From JBKHYJ01 sp046565505 (GTDB taxonomy: Bacteria; Acidobacteriota; Blastocatellia; UBA7656): 64,000 nt of DNA. A program made the position numbers and the translations under genes. Below are positions 34,360-45,436 of the stretch, in pieces. The stretch is from the NCBI GenBank assembly GCA_046565505.1, contig JBKHYJ010000022.1, positions 310,001 to 374,000 on the forward strand, in the 5' to 3' direction. Under the pieces are notes generated by a model. It saw only the letters and a list, made by a program, of their open reading frames with translations, searched no databases and was not told the DNA's origin. How positions within the stretch are numbered: position 1 is the stretch's first letter; each line of letters begins with the position of its first letter.

Positions 34360-35035
34360 GAATCCGTACCCGACTTGATCGAGATGCTGGTGCTCAAGGG
34401 GGTGGTAATTACTGGCAACGCTATGTTTACTTAGCGCGAGGTAGCTAGGCAGGTAATAGGGAAGGGCGGCCATTACCTCATCAGCGTGAAGGCAAATCAG
34501 CCCTCCCTGCTCGAAGATATAAAGCAGGCCTTTGTAGAGCAATGGTGGATGGCTGACACTTTAAGGGAGGCCCAAACTTTAGATAGCCATGCAGACCGAA
34601 TAGAAGAACGTAGCTTGAAAGCATCAACGACGATGTGTGGCTACAGCGATCGGCCGGGGCTGAAACAAGTGCTGAGGATGGAGAGAAAAATAACCAACAA
34701 GCGGACAAAAGCCAACAGGCAGGAGGTAGCATACGCGGTGACAAGCTTGGATGAGGAGCAAGCAGGTGCGGAGCAATTACTGAAGCTATGGAGGGAGCAT
34801 TGGCACATAGAGAACAAGTTGCATTATGTCAGGGACGTGACTTTCAAGGAGGATAAATCACAAGTGAGAACAGGGAAGATGCCGCAGGTAATGGCAGCAC
34901 TGAGGAATGCAGTAATCTCATTGATGAGGGTATCCGGGGCAACTAACATAGCTGCGGCTTGCAGAAGGTATGCCGTTCAGCCAGGACTTGCGTTGGCAGC
35001 CCTTGGACTTGATCTCCGAGAATGAATAGACCCTG
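34360..35035 (+). pseudogene. ISAs1-family transposase remnant, left copy
   Basis: The frame starts abruptly at ESVPDLIEMLVLKGVVITGN, deep in the family's catalytic region, and runs on through GGHYLISVKANQPSLLEDI and NKLHYVRDVTFKEDKSQVRTG to a natural stop at 35025. A TAG at 34432-34434 (MFT-stop-REVARQ) replaces what should be a Gln codon (CAG to TAG). The N-terminal third is absent. The end sequence CCCTG at 35031-35035 fits the terminal inverted repeat. It is non-functional. Confidence 0.85.
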
Positions 35036-35099
35036 GATCAGACCAGCACATGGTTGACACTGCTCCTTAGGCTTTGCTAAGTTTGAATCTTGGATTTGT

Positions 35100-35406
<307 letters not shown>

Positions 35407-35523
35407 TATATGCTTTCACCCTGACCCTTTAGGCGCTGCAGGTCGGCGGCTGAACAAGCAGGAAGCACGGCGCCGCTGTTGCCGATTAGAACTTTCAGAC
35501 ACCTTATCGAATTGTCATCAGGT

Positions 35524-36591
35524 ATGCCTCTGTCAACAACACGTCAACGACCGGCGCTTATGGGCCTCGCGGGGTCAGCAGTATTGACGGCTTTGGTGAT
35601 AGTCGGATCACGCAACCTTGAGCACTACTATCCAGCGCTGTTTGGTTACACGGCGGCGAGCATCGGTGCCTTCGGCGCGATAGTCTTCCGCTACGCCGTA
35701 TGGCTCTCGCGACCCGCAACGCGCGTTTACTGGCGGCGCGGTCGGCAACTCTTCCGCGAGCGCAAGCGCCTCGCTGCGAACACCAAGAGCACGGCTTTGA
35801 CGTTCGGGCGCAACCTTATCGAGCAGCGGTTCATAGCCCGCCAAGGGTTTTCGCGCTGGCTCATGCACGCGCTGATAATGTAGGGCTGCGTCGTTTCGGC
35901 GCTCGTCAACTTCCCGCTCGTGTTCGGCTGGATTCACTTCAAGCTTGAAGGGGAGCAAGGCTATCGTGCCTACCTCTTTGGCTTCCCGACAGGTATCTTC
36001 CAAGGCCGCAGCCTCGTGACGTGGATTTCCCTTCATGCGTTAGACTTCACCGCGATAATGGTCATAGCAGGTTGCGCAATTGCAATCCGCCGCCGCCTCC
36101 ACGTCAGGGGGGCTATCGCCTTGCAGCAGTTCATGCTTGACTTCGTCCCGCACATGTTGCTGATAGCGATCTCGGTAACGGGGTTGATGCTGACGGCCTC
36201 TAGCCTGTGGCTTAAAGGCTATATGTATTCCTTCATCGCTCTCTCTCACCAGGCGCTCGTCATAATGACGCTCTTCTACCTGCCGTTCGGCAAGTTCTTC
36301 TACATCGTGCGGCGCCCTGCCTCGGTGGGCGTCGAGCTTTACCAGCGCTGTGAGCGTGAAGCCGAGCAGGCCATGTGTCCGCGCTGCGGGGCGGAGTTCG
36401 TCGGCAAGATGTGGCTGGATGACTTAAAAGAAGTCGTTGGGCAGTTGGGCTTCGACTACCCTATGCAAGATGGGCACACGCTGCAGGACTACTGCCCACG
36501 GTGCAAGCGGATCAGGCGGGACATGTCGTACCTCGCGGTCTCGGGCCCGCAGCGCGACGCTTTCTATGGGTCGCGCTGCGGGCGGGCATAG
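35524..36591 (+). pseudogene. Membrane subunit of an anaerobic-type oxidoreductase, interrupted by TAG
   Basis: There are several transmembrane helices: two in the first part (GLAGSAVLTALVIVGS, ALFGYTAASIGAFGAIVF) and three or more after the lesion (LDFTAIMVIAGCAIAI, FVPHMLLIAISVTGLML, LSHQALVIMTLFYLPF). The C-terminal cytosolic part has two cysteine pairs (MCPRCG, YCPRCK) that could bind metal or an iron-sulfur cluster. TAG at 35881-35883 breaks the frame (MHALIM-stop-GCVVSAL), probably from a Trp TGG. Histidines in the helices suggest heme b, as in NarI-like subunits. It precedes the molybdopterin subunit, so it was probably that enzyme's membrane anchor. Confidence 0.65.
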
Positions 36592-36674
36592 GGAAACGCC
36601 TGCTGAAGAACGGTGAACAACTAACAACTGGGAGGCATTCAAAGCATGGCTCCTCATTAATAGTAAGCGAGTGT

Positions 36675-37602
36675 ATGGGAAAAATCGGAAACTTAGAGAA
36701 GATAGTTGAAGAGTTCGGGCCGCATCTGCATGACGAGCCACACGGGGGATGGCGGCCGAACCGCACCATCGACCGCATAGTGCCTACACACTGCCCGTAC
36801 TGCGCGGTCCGGTGCGGCATGAACCTGCTGGTCGAACAGAATCATGTCGTCGGCTTCGAGCCTCGCTATAACTTCCCGGTCAACGAGGGACGCTTATGCC
36901 CTAAGGGCGTCACTGCCTATTTGCAAGTCTATCACCCGGACCGGCTGCTGTACCCCCTCATTAAGCGCGACGGGATGTTCGAACGTTCCTCATGGGATGA
37001 GGCGCTCGACCTGCTAGTCTCAAGGTTCAAAGAGCTGCAATCCAGGCACGGTAAAGACTCTATAGGCGTTTACTCAGGTTCGTCGCTCAGCACGGAAAAG
37101 ACATACCTGATGGGAAAGTTCGCCCGCGCCGGACTAGGCACCCGCTACGTTGATTATAACGGGCGGCTCTGCATGGTTAGCGCGGCGGCAGGCAACAGCA
37201 AGGCTTTCGGCATTGACCGTGCCGCAAACCCCTGGTCGGACATCCCGCTTGCCGAAGTCTTGCTGATCGCAGAGACTTTTCCCGTCCTCAACAAGTTCCT
37301 GTGGAAGCAGCGCGATATGGGCGGGCGCTGGATAGTCGTTGATCGAAGGGAGACGCCAACAGCCCGGCAGGGTGACATCCACTTACGATTGCGCCCGGGG
37401 ACGGACGTGGCGCTCGCAAACGCGATGCTCAACGTGTTGATCCACATGGGGCTTACCGACGAAGGGTTTATCGCGGCGCGCACGAACGGCTGGGCGGAGA
37501 CGCGAGAGCTTGCCCTGCGCTACACACCGCAGATCGCCTCAGAGATCACCGGCGTGCCTGCTGAAAAGATCGTACAGGCTGCCCGACTCTATGGCGGCGC
37601 AA
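36675..37602 (+). pseudogene. Molybdopterin oxidoreductase catalytic subunit, truncated
   Basis: From MGKIGNLEKIVEEFG, the N-terminal [4Fe-4S] domain is visible (Cys40, 43, 47 and 75; CPYCAVRCG...RLCPKG). The molybdopterin-binding fold then begins: YNGRLCM with the likely Mo-ligand Cys166, and VVDRRETPTARQGDIHLRLR. It resembles nitrate reductase or formate dehydrogenase alpha subunits of 700 or more residues. Similarity stops near residue 309 (AARLYGGAKIG), where the sequence jumps into a ferredoxin-type gene in another frame. More than half the protein is deleted. The substrate cannot be decided. Confidence 0.8.
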
Positions 37603-37611
37603 AGATCGGAA

Positions 37612-38038
37612 GACGGCATCGTGATGAGCGCGCTGAAGCCTCGCTGCCTCGACTGCCGCAACTGCGTCAATGCGTGCCCGTTCGTCGCGCCGAAGTACAA
37701 CTCCGCCATGCACCTTCAGATGAAGTGCGACATGTGCTATGGCCGCACGAGCGAGGGACTCAAGCCCATGTGCGAGCGTGTACCCCACGGGTGCGCTCTC
37801 GTTCGGGCGCTACGAACAGATCGTCCCTTTCAGGCGCACAAGGCCGGTTAACGTCCATGTCTTCGGCAACCAGAGGGCCGAGACCAAAGTCTACCTGATG
37901 TTGCCCGCCGACGCGGGCGAGGTGGTGGTAGACGGTTGCGGCGTGTTCGAGGGTCGGCTAAGCGTGGCCGAGCGGCAGTCGGGTGAGTCATGGATTGACA
38001 CACAGGTAGAGGAGTCTGACAAGAGCAATGAATTCTGA
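37612..38038 (+). pseudogene. DmsB/NrfC-type iron-sulfur subunit, frameshifted
   Basis: One frame gives CLDCRNCVNACPFVAPKYN and LQMKCDMCYGRTSEGLKPMC, the characteristic multi-[4Fe-4S] electron-transfer subunit. At about 37770 the reading continues in another frame as CASVYPTGALSFGRYEQIVP and a VNVHVFGNQRAETKVYLMLP tail. One cluster cysteine appears as Tyr (VYPTGA where VCPTGA is expected). The N-terminus is fused to the truncated molybdopterin gene by deletion. It was probably the electron-transfer partner of the preceding subunits and is now non-functional. Confidence 0.75.
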
Positions 38039-38070
38039 GAACCTCGGTAAACAAAGCTTAGGAGCCGCTG

Positions 38071-39243
38071 ATGCTGACGAGCGCGCGCTGGTTCACCTAC
38101 GAGACGGCTGCCAGATACCGAAAAGTCTTTGAGCGCGTCTATGCCGAGATGGTTCGCGAGACCGGCTCGCGCGCCATTGACGGCATCCTCTACTGGATGC
38201 GTGCCGAGCGCGTCCTGTTCGGCCCCGGCAATCGCCCGGTCGATGCCATTCAAGCCGAGTTTCAGGACCGGTGGGCAGACATCTTCCCGATTCCGCCCGA
38301 CCAGCGGCAGGTCAATTACCGCGCCGAAGAGTTGCGCGAGCGCGTCCTTCGTGACTTTGACGCGCCGAGGCCGGGATGGAATAGGGCGCGCTATCACAGC
38401 CCGGATATTATGATCGCCGCGAGCAGCCTACAGGCTATCGAGCGCGGCGAATATGACTTGGTAATGGGCGAGCTGCATATGGGCGGCAACACGCTAGGCA
38501 TCTCTTTCTTCCTCGAACAGCACCCCGACCGTGAAGAGTTGTTCTGCGCGGTTGAGCGCGACATTCCAGAATCGCGCATCATCGCCGTCGCGCCGAAGTA
38601 CGGCATCTCATCGACCGCGCGCACGCACATCCGGCTGCTGTCGGGTAGGGACTTTCGCCTTGAGTTCGCTCTCAGTTCTTGCGCGCCGCGCAAGGCGACG
38701 CCGTTGCCGATTGGCGCGCTGGTCGTTGAACAGGGCGAGCATGGGCTGGTGGTTCGAACGCGCGACGGGCAGCGGCAGTTCGACATCATCGAGGCATTCG
38801 CAGATATTTTAACCGGCCTCTCGACGAACAGCTTTAAGATGTTCAAGCCGCGAAAGCATCAGCCACGAGTGACGATTGACCGCCTGGTGGTCAGCCGCGA
38901 ATCATGGTCACTCTCGCCCTCGGAGATCGGATTCGCCTTTGAAAAGAATGACGCGTGCCGCCACGAAGCGGCACGCCAGTGGGCCTACAGTAATGGCATG
39001 CCGCGCTTCGTGTATATCAAATCGCCGGTCGAGATCAAGCCGCTTTACGTGGACTTTGATAGCCCGATCTACGTGGACATCCTGGCGAAGATCGTCCGGC
39101 GAACCGCGGAAAACGGTGCGCCCGATGCGCTGATTGCGGTCTCGGAAATGCTGCCCGATCTCGACCACATCTGGCTGCCGGATGCTGAAGGGAATCGCTA
39201 CACGAGCGAGTTCAGAATCGTCGCCGTCGATACGTTCTCTTGA
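38071..39243 (+). pseudogene. LanB-type lantibiotic dehydratase, N-terminal portion missing
   Basis: The 390-residue open frame matches the later part of the Lant_dehydr_N domain of class I lanthipeptide dehydratases. Landmarks are LVMGELHMGGNTLGISFFLE, RTHIRLLSGRDFRLEFALSS, then HQPRVTIDRLVVSRESWSLS and PRFVYIKSPVEIKPLYVDFD. Full LanB proteins are around 800-1,000 residues, so some 400 N-terminal residues are absent. Such enzymes glutamylate and dehydrate Ser/Thr in precursor peptides using glutamyl-tRNA. No cyclase, precursor peptide or transporter is visible nearby. The open frame is clean, but the gene is probably inactive. Confidence 0.72.
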
Positions 39244-39499
39244 CGGGCGGATTTTTTTCCGGTCGCTGTTAACAGATGGGCTTAAAAAAGCATCTTATGT
39301 ATCGTCACGAGTTAAGGGGAGATGTCGGCCAGCCGGATTTGTCCCTTTCCTGAAATTTGAACGGCTGATTTGAGGGACTCAAGCGATTCGGTCAATCACC
39401 CTACAGGGCGTTTCGCGCTGTAGGTATGTCAAGTGGTGAGAGTTACTTTACAAATCAAGGGTCGTAACGAACAGGGTTAGCTCGGCGCAGGGCGTGAGA

Positions 39500-40094
39500 A
39501 TGAGTCAAATCGAAGCGGGTGGCAATCTATTAAGATTAGTTGCGGGGACCGGCACGGAGGCGAGCCTCGACCGGGAAGAGCCGTCACACGAGGTTACGCT
39601 GGTCAGGGCCGCGCGCCGGCGACCGCGACGCCTTCGGACAACTGTATAAGCTCTACGCGCCGATGGTGCATGGCATCCTGCTGGCCAGAGTTCCCTGGCG
39701 GGAAGTCGAAGACCTTTTACAAGATACGTTTCTGATCTCCTTCAAAAAGCTACACACGCTGCGCGACGAAAACGCCTTCGGCGCATGGCTGGCGATGATT
39801 ACACCCAACTGCGCGATGCAATTCCATCGACACGCGCCCGCCGCCGAGCCGTTAAGCGAAGACCTCGCCAGTCAGGCGATTCCGCCGCACAAGGCAGAAG
39901 CCTTGAATCTTGTCGCTCTGGTTCAGGAGATGCCAGAGGCGTATCACGAGACCTTGATCCTGCGGCTCGTTGAAGGGTTTACAGGGCCGGAGATCGCCGC
40001 CTGTACGGGCCTGACGGCTGCTTCCGTCCGCGTCAACTTACATAGGGGAATGAAGCTGCTCCGGGAGAAGATCGGAGCGCAGAGGGGCATATGA
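39500..40094 (+). pseudogene. ECF sigma factor with a one-base frameshift
   Basis: ATG 39500 opens MSQIEAGGNLLRLVAGTGTE and runs to LVRAAR near 39615. The continuation AGDRDAFGQLYKLYAPMVHG is in the next frame, consistent with loss of one base in a GC-rich run. Region 2 (VEDLLQDTFLISFKKLHTL) and region 4 (EMPEAYHETLILRLVEGFTG, PEIAACTGLTAASVRVNLHR) are otherwise intact. Its stop overlaps the next gene's ATG, the same coupling seen in the sigma/anti-sigma pair at 14.6-15.7 kb. A functional start downstream of the lesion is possible but would cut region 2. Confidence 0.75.
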
Positions 40095-40948
40095 ACGACC
40101 GCTACTTATGGGATCATTCGGGTATGCCAGACCCTGAGGTGCAAGACCTGGAGCGCATCTTCGGCGCGTTGCGTTACGAAGACCGCGAATTTGTGCTGCC
40201 CGCGCCGCGCCGGTCAACGGGCCTGAAGGTTGCGGCGGTGGCGGCCATCTTGATCATTACCTCGGTGGTCGCGTTTTGGGCAAGCCTGATTCAGCTTCAT
40301 TCGACGGACATGAACCCGCCCCCCGTGCCGCCACTGGAGGCGGCGAATTCAGGAGCGCCGGCTGCCTTGCCCGCAGAGCACGATTCTCCGGTTGTGGCAA
40401 AGCGTGAAGTGGCGGCGTCCCCATCCGGTTCGTCGGCGGGTGTCGCCCTGCGCCATCGCCCGCGCCATGCCGTTGCGAAGGCCGTTTCGCCGCAAGACCT
40501 GCTCGCGGACACTGCTCCTGCGGCTGTGGTGCGCGGCGAGGCCCATCGCGGCAAGCATTGGGAGGAGAGTATTGCCGAGCACATTGAAAGAGCCCAATTA
40601 CTGCTGCGCTCAATCCGAAACTCGCGGCCTTTGCTGGACGGGCAGCCCATCGATGTGGCCTACGAGAATCGGCTGGCGAAGGGATTATTGAGCCAGAACG
40701 TGGCGATGCGGCGCACCGCTGAAGATCGCGGCGATCTCTACAGAGAGGAGTTGCTTGCGCGCCTCGAAGCCTTTCTGCTCGATATCGCCAATCTCGGAGC
40801 CGCCGCCTCTTCCGAGGAGGTGCGCTCGATCAACGAGCGAATGGAGCGCAGCGAGATCATCGCCGACCTACAGGTTCATCTGATAGCCGCTCGCAACCTC
40901 AGCGCCAGAGGCGGTCAAGTGGAGGCAGGGGATGACGTACCATACTAA
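40091..40948 (+). CDS. Single-pass membrane protein, probable anti-sigma factor
   Basis: This 285-residue protein starts MNDRYLWDHSGMPDPEVQDL, an N-terminus often seen in acidobacterial anti-sigma-like proteins, and has one transmembrane helix (VAAVAAILIITSVVAFWASL, about 48-67). A low-complexity linker and a helical C-terminal domain (about 155-280) follow. It overlaps the sigma pseudogene by four bases, and the next gene by 17. The frame is intact although its sigma partner is broken. Role inferred from context. Confidence 0.65.
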   Translation: MNDRYLWDHSGMPDPEVQDLERIFGALRYEDREFVLPAPRRSTGLKVAAVAAILIITSVVAFWASLIQLHSTDMNPPPVPPLEAANSGAPAALPAEHDSPVVAKREVAASPSGSSAGVALRHRPRHAVAKAVSPQDLLADTAPAAVVRGEAHRGKHWEESIAEHIERAQLLLRSIRNSRPLLDGQPIDVAYENRLAKGLLSQNVAMRRTAEDRGDLYREELLARLEAFLLDIANLGAAASSEEVRSINERMERSEIIADLQVHLIAARNLSARGGQVEAGDDVPY

Positions 40949-43149
40949 CCACTTCAGCGTTCAAGCCGTTCAAGCCGCGGGTGGTCCGTCGGGCCGCATC
41001 GCGCGCCATCGCCGGGCTCGTGTCTTAGCGGCTTCACTGCTTCTGCTCGGACTGCTCCTGCCGCTCAACAGCCGCGCTTTGAGTCAGCCGCAAGACGGTG
41101 TCGGTCAGTCTGCGCCGGTGACCGCTGCATCCGAGCCTGCGCGGCGAGCTTTCCAGGAGGGAAGAGACTTGGCCGCCGACGGTCAGTGGGCGAAGGCCGC
41201 CGAGAAGTTCAACGAAGTGATCGTTAAGTACCCGACCAGCCAAGATGTGGACGCTTCGTTGTATTGGCTCGCGTTCGCTCTGAAGAAGCAGAATAAATTC
41301 GAGCTAGCCGACGACACCATCGGGCAATTGATCTTCAAGTTCCCGCAATCGCCCTGGATTAAAGATGCCATGTCGATACGCATCGAGATGTCTTTCAATC
41401 TGAGCAAGTTCGAATTCGCCTCAAACAGCGCAGCGGCGAGCGATGATGAGGCCAGGGTCATCGCCCTAAAGAATGTCTTCCGCGCCAACGCCGAGCAGGG
41501 CGTCGCGACGGCGACGGACATTCTCAAGCCCGGCTCGACGGCGAGCCGCACATTGAAAGAGGCCGCCATCACATTGATCGGACTGTCAGAGGAAAAGGGC
41601 GCGCCGGCCATTCTCATGGGGATCGTGCACAACGAGCCAGACCTGAGACTCCGCAAAGCCGCCATCATGGCTCTGCGATGGAACAAGGACGAGGCGGCCT
41701 CCCTCTTCCTCAAAGACCTGTTGCTGAATGCCGAAACGGACGACATTGCCCTGTCGGCTTTGTTCATCGTTTCCGAGCAACAGGGCCGCGCCACGCAAGA
41801 CTTGCTTGCCGAGGCGAGCCGGAGCGCGAAGCTCCCGCGGGTGCGCCAGGAGGCGGTCGTCAGGCTCGGCCAGCAGGGCGACAGCAGCATTGACAAGCTG
41901 ATGGAGATTTGTCGCGGCAGCACCGATGTTGAGATAAAAAGGCACGTGCCGTTAGCGCTGGCCAGGACGCGCAGCTCGCGCGCACAGGCAAGTCTCTATG
42001 AACTTGCCTGCTCTGCCGATGATGTCGAAGTTCGCAAGCGCGCCGCGCATGTGTTCGTCGCCACATGCGACGCGCCGAATTACGCGCAGCAGAAGATAGA
42101 GATCGACGGCAAGGACCTTACGTCAAAGCTGGAAGCCGCCCTCCATCGAGGCCTCGCACAGTCGTCGCGATATTGGGTCGCCTACGCTTTCGATGTTGCG
42201 CCGGGCGTTGCCATCGACGCCGACATCCCGAATCCAAACGGCAGTCGCAGCCATTTCTACGGCATGGTGACGTCGGCCGAGCCGCGATTCCAGACGCGCA
42301 ACCTCGGCGTGTTCATGCTTCATGACCCCGAGGACGTTAACGCGGGGGCGGTCGTTCAGGTTGAGCTTTATAACCTTGACCGCAAGCGCGATTACCAGAA
42401 CTATCCGGTGTCCTGGCTCGGGCATGTGCCGGCGCAAGAGAGCTTGACTTTCTTAAAGAAGCTCGTCGAGTTGAGTTCATTGAGCAAGGTTTATGAGTCG
42501 GCGACCATCGCCCTCGCCGTGCATGATGACCCGACGGTCGGCCCCTTGCTCGAAGACCTGATCCGCGGCTCCGGCGACCCCCGGGGTGGGCGCAACGGCG
42601 CTGTTCTGGCTCAGTAAAATTCCCGGCGAGAAGAACTTTCTTGCCGCGCTGGTGGCCGACGAGCAGGCGAGCCTTGCCGTTCGCAAGGAGGCGGCCTCGT
42701 CGCTGGGGATGAGTCATGACGCGGGCACTTATGTGACGCTCGCGTCGCTATATGAGACGGTCCAGGGCCGCGAATTGAAAGACCACATCATCTTCGCGGC
42801 GACGATGAATAGCAACCTTGATGATTCGGTCAATTTCCTCATTAAAGTCGCCGGCAGCGACCCGTCAACGGCGGCCAGAAAGCAGGCGCAGTTCGGGCTC
42901 AGTCAAAAAATGCACCAGTTGAGCGCCGCGCTGGGCGAGATTGTTGAGCGCGCCGACGTGGAAACGGAAATACAAAAGCAAGCCTTGGCGGTTGTCGGCG
43001 GCAGGCTCGCCGATCAGTCCGTCCCGATCCTTGTCAAAATCGCCAGAACGCACCCGAAGCCGGAGCTGCGCCAGCAGGCCATATCGCAACTCCGCGCGAG
43101 CCGCGACGCGCGGGCGCGTGACGCCTACAGAGAGTTGTCCGAGAAGTAA
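40932..43149 (+). pseudogene. Secreted TPR/HEAT-repeat protein, frameshifted
   Basis: A signal peptide (about 1-50, ending NSRALSQ) is followed by tetratricopeptide-like repeats (KAAEKFNEVIVKYPTSQDVD, ASLYWLAFALKKQNKFELAD) and many HEAT repeats (RLRKAAIMALRWNKDE and similar). Near 42580 the frame shifts by one base in a GGGG run. The protein then continues as GATALFWLSKIPGEKNFLAA to KARDAYRELSEK-type HEAT sequence ending at 43149. The full protein would be about 738 residues, probably an envelope scaffold regulated by the adjacent sigma pair. Confidence 0.75.
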
Positions 43150-43295
43150 GGCGGCCTGCCTGGGGTGCAGAAGACGACAGATTACGAGTATAATTTAAGT
43201 CAGATTATTCTGGATGCGTCGGCGCATATTTTGAGAATTGCCCGCCGAGCTGAAGCGGCGCTCCAGATTGAGCCAAGCGTACCGGAGGGAAGGGA

Positions 43296-45204
43296 ATGGA
43301 AGATATTAAATGAGATTTTAGGTATGCCGTCCGTATGATGGCGAAGGCACCGTTTTTGACAGCCGCGGCCATACTCGCCTTGGGCCTGGGTATCGGAGCC
43401 AACACCGCCGTCTTCAGCGTCATCAACTAGGTCATGCTTCGCTCGCTGCCTTACAAAACGCCCGAGCGGTTGGTGGCGGTTTGGGAGACACAGAACGGCA
43501 ATGAGCGTGGCCCGGTTTCCGCGCCCAATTTTTTCGACTGGCGAGAACAGGGCGATGTATTCGACCATCTCGGAGCCATCGCCTTTCAGCCGTTCAATAT
43601 CACGGGTAGCGCTGAAGCCGAAAGAGTGCAAGGCTCGTTCGTCTCGGCGAGCCTGTTCGACGTCTTTGGCATCGCGCCGGCGCTGGGCCGCACCTTTACG
43701 CCCGAAGAAGATAAGCCCGGTCACGGCAACGTGGTCGTGGTGAGCCATAACCTGTGGAAGCAGCGGCTCGGCTCAGGCCCCGGCGTGATCGGCATGCCAC
43801 TGACACTCAATGGCAAGGACCTGACCATCGTCGGCGTCATGCCTGCCGGCTTTCACATGGTCAAGGAAGGCAAGCCCGGCACCTTTGTGATGGATGATTC
43901 CGACGTCTGGGTCCCCGCGTCTTTCATCGCCGATCTGGCACCGGGCTTGCTGGAGCGGCGCAACACGCATTTCCTCCGCGTCGTCGCTAGCCTGAAGCCG
44001 GGTGTTTCGTTGCAGCAGGCGAAGTCGGCCATGTCGGTTGTCGCCAACCGGCTCGAAAAGCAGTACCCAGACACCAATACGGGACTCGGCGTCGATCTCG
44101 TGCCGCTTCACGAACAACTGATCGGGCAGACGCGCCCTGTGCTGCTCATCCTGTTCGGCGCGGTCAGCCTGGTGCTGCTGATTGCCTGCGCCAATGTTGC
44201 GAATCTGCTGCTGACCAGAGCCCTGGCGCGCCAAAAAGAGATGGCGATCCGCCTAGCGATGGGCGCATCGCGCGGCCGGCTGATCCGCCAATTCCTGACC
44301 GAGAGCGTCGTCTTGTCAAGCATCGGCGGCGCGCTGGGCCTGCTCCTCGCCTACTGGGGAATCAGCGTTCTCGTTTCGCTCAGTCCTGGCAATATTCCGA
44401 GGGTGCAGGAGAGCGGGCTCGACCTTTCAGTGCTTGGCTTCACCCTGGGCGTCTCCATACTTACGGGCATCGTCTTTGGGTTCGCGCCGGCGCTACAGGG
44501 GAAAACCCCATGGGCAAGCGCCTGTTGTTGAGCGATGAACAAGTCGCCGGGGCCCCCCCGTTATTCGTCAGATCATCGGCGTGGTGGGCGATGTCAGACA
44601 TTCGGGGTTGGAAGCTCCGCCGGGTCCCGAAGTGTATGTGCCGTACCTTCAGAGTCCTAGCCTGTTGATGACTCTTGTCGTCCGCTCATCGTCAGATCAG
44701 CCGACGGCGATGACCGGCCCGGTGCGGCGCGTCATCACAGCGCTCGATAAAGACCTGCCAGTTGCCAATGTCACGACGATGGAGCAAATGCTTGACACCG
44801 CCCTTGCCCGGAAGCGCTTCAATATGCTGCTGCTAAGCATCTTCGCCGGCGTCGCCTTGCTGCTGTCAGCCGTCGGCATCTATGCCGTGATCTCCTATTC
44901 CGTCGGCCAGCGCAAGCAGGAGATCGGCATCCGGCTGGCCCTCGGCGCTAGCCGGGGCCAGATATTCAAGCTCGTCGTCGGGCAAGGAATGTGGCTGGTT
45001 CTCATCGGCTTAACGATCGGACTGGCCGCCGCCTTTGCCTTGAAGGGGATTCTCGACAGCCTGCTCTATGGCATCAGCGCGACCGACCCGATAACCTATA
45101 TCGGGACGCCTGTGCTGCTGATTCTGGTGGCGCTGCTGGCCTGTTACATTCCCGCGCGCAGAGCGGTTCATATCGATCCCATAACCGCCATGCGGGCCGA
45201 GTGA
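43296..45204 (+). pseudogene. ADOP-family FtsX/MacB-type permease with two stops and an internal deletion
   Basis: The start ATG 43296 has GGAGGG upstream. The family N-terminus is clear, but TGA at 43311 and TAG at 43428 interrupt it (MEDIK-stop-DFRYAVRMM and VFSVIN-stop-VMLRSLPY), the first almost certainly a former Trp codon. The MacB periplasmic domain and first FtsX domain follow (ANVANLLLTRALARQKEMAI, RLAMGASRGRL). At about 44510-44580 a few hundred codons are missing before the second FtsX domain (GQRKQEIGIRLALGASRGQI, IPARRAVHIDPITAMRAE). Intact family members have about 800 residues. The family is characteristic of Acidobacteriota. Confidence 0.82.
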
Positions 45205-45436
45205 TTGTGCGCAAATCTTGAAGACAGGGCTGGCCTCTGCCGGGCTTCTTGAAAGCCTCGCCGAGGCCGGTTTTTCACAGATCGATTCCCGCCACCTGGC
45301 CGTCATCCGCCAGCGGCCGTTGGGTTCACCAGCCATCTCTAAAACCCCCTCTTTTAATTAAGAGGCTTGCTTGATGCGGGCGGCGGTCGTGATGGCGCCG
45401 CTGCAACCGCCCCGAAGCTTTTCCGGAGGTAACACC

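Noticed and set aside
37603..37613. Eleven bases (AGATCGGAAGA) equal to the start of a common sequencing adapter, right at the molybdopterin/ferredoxin fusion point
   Set aside because: The match stops after 11 bases and does not continue into known adapter sequence; similar strings can arise by chance in GC-rich DNA. Read mapping across the junction would settle whether the fusion is an assembly chimera.
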